From Achromobacter xylosoxidans (GTDB taxonomy: Bacteria > Pseudomonadota > Gammaproteobacteria > Burkholderiales > Burkholderiaceae_B), in assembly GCF_001457475.1 (NCBI RefSeq), contig NZ_LN831029.1, positions 6,076,001 through 6,140,000 on the forward strand: 64,000 bases of DNA, given 5' to 3'. Below are positions 61,521-64,000 of the stretch, piece by piece (the first letter of the stretch is position 1; every line of letters starts with the position of its first letter). Made by a program: the position numbers and the translations under genes. Below the pieces are notes generated by a model that saw only the letters and a list, made by a program, of their open reading frames with translations, had not been told where the DNA came from and did no database searches.

Positions 61521-61541
61521 GCTATTGCCTTCAGTAATAGC
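61521..61541. promoter_or_regulatory. Operator between the XRE and MFS genes
   Basis: GCTATTGC-N5-GTAATAGC, 8-bp arms with one mismatch, begins 3 bp upstream of the XRE start codon. Position fits autorepression and control of the divergent exporter gene. Confidence 0.5.
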
Positions 61542-61612
61542 ATAAACAGCTAAATTGTATGAGGCTAGAACAGGCCACAGAATAGCGCCGATCCCACTCT
61601 CGCGGCCTGCTC

Positions 61613-63058
61613 ATGTCTTGCGTCACCCTCCCCTCGCCCTGCCCCGGCACGCCCGCCCGGCCCGCCTCGCCCGGCCCCCTTGGCCTGGCGGTGCTGCTGT
61701 CCGGCGGCTTCATCACGATCTTCGACCTGTTCGTGGTCAACGTCGCGATACCCAGCATGCAGACCACGCTGTCGGCCAGCTTCGCGCAGATCAATTTCAT
61801 CATCGTCGCGTACGAGCTGGCCTACGGCGTGCTGTTGATCGCCGGCAGCCGGCTGGGCGACCGCCATGGGCGCCGCCGCCTGTTCATGCTGGGCATGGCC
61901 GGCTTCGCGCTGGCCTCGGCGCTGTGCGGACTGGCGCCCGACGCCAACACGCTGATCGGCGCGCGCGTGCTGCAGGGCGTGGCCGCGGCCACGCTGTTCC
62001 CGCAGGTCTACGCGCTGATCCGCGTCAGCTACGACGGCCACGCGCGACGCCGCGCCTTCGGCCTGCTCGGCATGACATTGGGGTTGGCGGCCATCGCCGG
62101 CCAGGTGCTGGGCGGCTGGATCGTGCATGCCGACCTGTTCGGCCTGGCATGGCGCACGATCTTCCTGGTGAACGTGCCGGTCGGCATGCTCGCGTGGCGG
62201 CTGGCCCGCCATATTCCTGAGTCGCGCGACGCCGCGGGCGCGCCGATGGACTGGGGCGGCGCGGCGCTGGTCGGAGCGGGGCTTGGCCTGCTGCTGTTGG
62301 CGCTGGTCGAAGGGCCTGCGCGCCACTGGCCGGCCTGGACCCTGGCCTGCGGCGGGGCGGCGATCGCGTTGCTGGCGCTGTTCGTGTGGACGCAGCGCCG
62401 CGCTGGCGCCGCCGGCCGCGCGCCGCTGGTCGACATGGCGTTGCTGGCGCAGCCGCGTTTCGCCGCGGGTTGCCTGCTGGTGACGCTGGTGTTCTCCACC
62501 GCCAGCGCCCTGTTCCTGTGCTACGCCCTGCTGTTGCAGACCGGCCTGGGCGTGGACGCGCTGACGGCGGGCACGGTGTTCGCGCCGGCCAGCGTCGGCT
62601 TCGTGGCCGGCTCGATGGCGGCGCCGCGGCTGGTGGCGCGCTTCGGCACGCGCGCCATCATGCTGGCCGCATTGCTGTACGGCGGCGCCACGGCCGCCCT
62701 GATGCTGCAGGTCGGGTCGGCCGGCGCCGCGCTCGCGCCGTGGTCGCTGGTGCCGGCGCTGGTCTGGTTGGGCGCGGCGCAAGGCGCGGTCAATACGCCA
62801 CTGGTCAATCTCGCGCTGGGCCTGGTGCAGGACCGCCACGCGGGCATGGCCGCGGGCGTGGTGGCCACATTGCAACAGGTGGGCGCGGCGCTGGGCGTGT
62901 CCGCCGCCGGCATGCTGTTCAGCGGCGCGCTTGATGCGTACGCCGATGCCGCGGACGGCGAACGCTATGCGCGCGCGTTCGCCAGCGCCATGCAATTCAA
63001 CGTGGCGGCAATCGCCACGTCGGTATTGCTGCTGTGGTGGCTGGGGCGGCGGCGTTGA
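61613..63058 (+). CDS. MFS drug exporter (DHA2, 14-helix type)
   Basis: 481 residues. GGFITIFDLFVVNVAIPSMQTTL (helix 1 with the DHA2 motif), GSRLGDRHGRRRLFMLGMAGF (motif A), ARVLQGVAAATLFPQVYALI and LGLAAIAGQVLGGWIV (motif C-like). Substrate unknown. Divergent from the MmyB-like regulator that probably controls it. Confidence 0.9.
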   Translation: MSCVTLPSPCPGTPARPASPGPLGLAVLLSGGFITIFDLFVVNVAIPSMQTTLSASFAQINFIIVAYELAYGVLLIAGSRLGDRHGRRRLFMLGMAGFALASALCGLAPDANTLIGARVLQGVAAATLFPQVYALIRVSYDGHARRRAFGLLGMTLGLAAIAGQVLGGWIVHADLFGLAWRTIFLVNVPVGMLAWRLARHIPESRDAAGAPMDWGGAALVGAGLGLLLLALVEGPARHWPAWTLACGGAAIALLALFVWTQRRAGAAGRAPLVDMALLAQPRFAAGCLLVTLVFSTASALFLCYALLLQTGLGVDALTAGTVFAPASVGFVAGSMAAPRLVARFGTRAIMLAALLYGGATAALMLQVGSAGAALAPWSLVPALVWLGAAQGAVNTPLVNLALGLVQDRHAGMAAGVVATLQQVGAALGVSAAGMLFSGALDAYADAADGERYARAFASAMQFNVAAIATSVLLLWWLGRRR

Positions 63059-63072
63059 CCCGGCACAGCACA

Positions 63073-63879
63073 CTAGCCCGCCGACAATTCGCGCGCGCGT
63101 TGCGCGGCCTTCAGCGCCGCCTCGGCAATGGCTCGGGCCACGCCCGCCTCGCGCAGATGCGTCAGCGCGGCGTAGGTGGTGCCGCCCTTGGAGGTCACCC
63201 GTTCCTGCAGCTCGATCAACGCCGCGTCGTCGCCCGCCGCCAGTTCCGCGGCGCCGCGAAACGCCGCCACCGACAGGCGGCGCGCATCGACCGCGCCGAA
63301 GCCGAGCTCCCGCGCCGCTTGTTCCAGCGCCGCCATGAAATGGAACACGTAGCCCGGACCGCTGCCGGTCACGGCGGTGACGGCGTCAAGCATGGCCTCG
63401 GTATCGACCCAGATGCATTCGCCCACCGCGGCGAACAGCGCATCCACCTGCGCGCGTTGCGCCGCGCCGCAACTGGCGGTGGCGTACAGGCCCGTCATGC
63501 CCAGCCCGACCTTGGCCGGCGTATTGGGCATTGCCCGCACGATGCGCGCATGGCCGCCCAGCCATTGCGACAGCGACGCGAGACTCACGCCCGCCGCGAT
63601 GCTGACCACCGTGGCCGGCGCTGACAGATGCGCCCGCACTTGCCCGCAGGCGTCATGCAGCGCTTGGGGCTTGGTCGCCAGTACGCACAGCGCCGCGTCG
63701 GCGATCTCGGGGCCGGCGCTTGCCTGGCACGCCAGGCCGCGCGCCAGCAGGCTGGCGCGGGCAGGTTCAAAAGGTTCGACCACCAGGAAATCCGCCCGCT
63801 CGCGGCCCCGGGCCAACAATCCGTCGATGATGGCGCTGGCCATGTTTCCGCCGCCGATGAAGACGATTCTTTCACGCAT
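63073..63879 (-). CDS. proC: Pyrroline-5-carboxylate reductase
   Basis: 268 residues. Last step of proline synthesis. Rossmann motif IVFIGGGNMASAIIDGLL, VLATKPQ, RAMPNTPAKVGLGMTGLY, VTGSGPGYVFHFMAALEQAA and the C-terminal ERVTSKGGTTYAAL are diagnostic. It follows a partly seen gene by 18 bp on the same strand. Confidence 0.97.
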   Translation of the reverse strand: MRERIVFIGGGNMASAIIDGLLARGRERADFLVVEPFEPARASLLARGLACQASAGPEIADAALCVLATKPQALHDACGQVRAHLSAPATVVSIAAGVSLASLSQWLGGHARIVRAMPNTPAKVGLGMTGLYATASCGAAQRAQVDALFAAVGECIWVDTEAMLDAVTAVTGSGPGYVFHFMAALEQAARELGFGAVDARRLSVAAFRGAAELAAGDDAALIELQERVTSKGGTTYAALTHLREAGVARAIAEAALKAAQRARELSAG

Positions 63880-63897
63880 GATGTCTGGTTCCCTGTG

Positions 63898-64000
63898 TCA
63901 ATCGAAAATGGCCCGGCGCCTGCGCACCGCCGCGGCGTCGAGCGCGCCGATGCGATTACGCCCGAGCAGCCGCAATGTGTTCTCCAGTTCGGTCCGCAGG
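63898..64000 (-). CDS. C-terminal end of a probable FMN-dependent alpha-hydroxy-acid oxidase/dehydrogenase (partial)
   Basis: Only the last 33 residues lie in the window: LRTELENTLRLLGRNRIGALDAAAVRRRRAIFD and stop. The pattern of a helix with E-L-x-x-T-L-x-L-L-G-x-x-x-I-x-x-L resembles the C-terminus of LldD/glycolate oxidase family proteins. Too short to be sure. It is upstream of and probably co-transcribed with proC. Confidence 0.4.
   Translation of the reverse strand, partial: LRTELENTLRLLGRNRIGALDAAAVRRRRAIFD

Noticed and set aside
1..64000. CRISPR arrays and insertion sequences
   Set aside because: No regularly spaced direct repeats with spacers, no cas genes and no transposase were seen.

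Overview
The window is high-GC DNA with dense, often 4-bp-overlapping operons and a beta-proteobacterial gene repertoire. FecI/FecR-type iron signalling, an IclR-controlled galactonate operon, AapJ, BKACE and YqjI/YqjH homologues, and Bordetella-like phage repressor and late-regulator proteins suggest an Alcaligenaceae member (Achromobacter/Bordetella-like). Assignment is by gene content and protein character only; no rRNA or marker gene is present.

Layout. 1-4.8 kb: a surface-signalling iron/haem locus on the minus strand (ECF sigma, FecR-type regulator, TonB receptor running off the left edge) with a hipBA toxin-antitoxin pair between the regulator and the receptor. 5.0-10.3 kb: an IclR regulator divergent from a complete D-galactonate operon (dgoK-dgoA-dgoD-transporter). 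10.4-16.3 kb: a four-gene operon of an ABC ATPase, two ABC-2/DUF3526-like permeases and a TonB receptor. 16.3-25.6 kb: MFS exporter, htpG with a sigma-32 type promoter, a DKNYY-type protein, a xanthine/uracil permease, tRNA-Leu(CAA), a broken antitoxin gene, a WxxGxW-type secreted protein, an orphan amino-acid binding protein and a parvulin. 25.7-29.9 kb: a catabolic cassette (BKACE, LivK-type binding protein, SDR dehydrogenase) with a LysR regulator.

30.0-43.6 kb is the most unusual part: a lambda-type siphovirus tail module (V, G, GT by frameshift, H, M, fibre, L, K, I, J, then small distal genes and a second I) with no head, packaging, replication, integrase or recognisable lysis genes. 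It is preceded by a Q-like late regulator and a CI/LexA-like repressor. This matches the gene order of F-type pyocins, so I read it as a tailocin-like locus or a tail-only prophage remnant. Three intrinsic terminators and a long RNA hairpin lie between the late regulator and the major tail tube gene and may act as an antitermination gate.

43.7-64 kb: a DUF1254/DUF1214 lipoprotein, ureidoglycolate lyase overlapping a stand-alone integrase arm-domain gene, cupin, MFS, an orphan histidine kinase, two translationally coupled secreted WG-repeat proteins of about 1000 residues, a PEP mutase/isocitrate lyase family enzyme divergent from a LysR gene, a YqjI-YqjH-like metal-responsive regulator and ferric reductase pair, a DMT exporter, an XRE/MmyB-like regulator divergent from an MFS exporter, proC, and the 3' end of a probable FMN-dependent alpha-hydroxy-acid oxidase.
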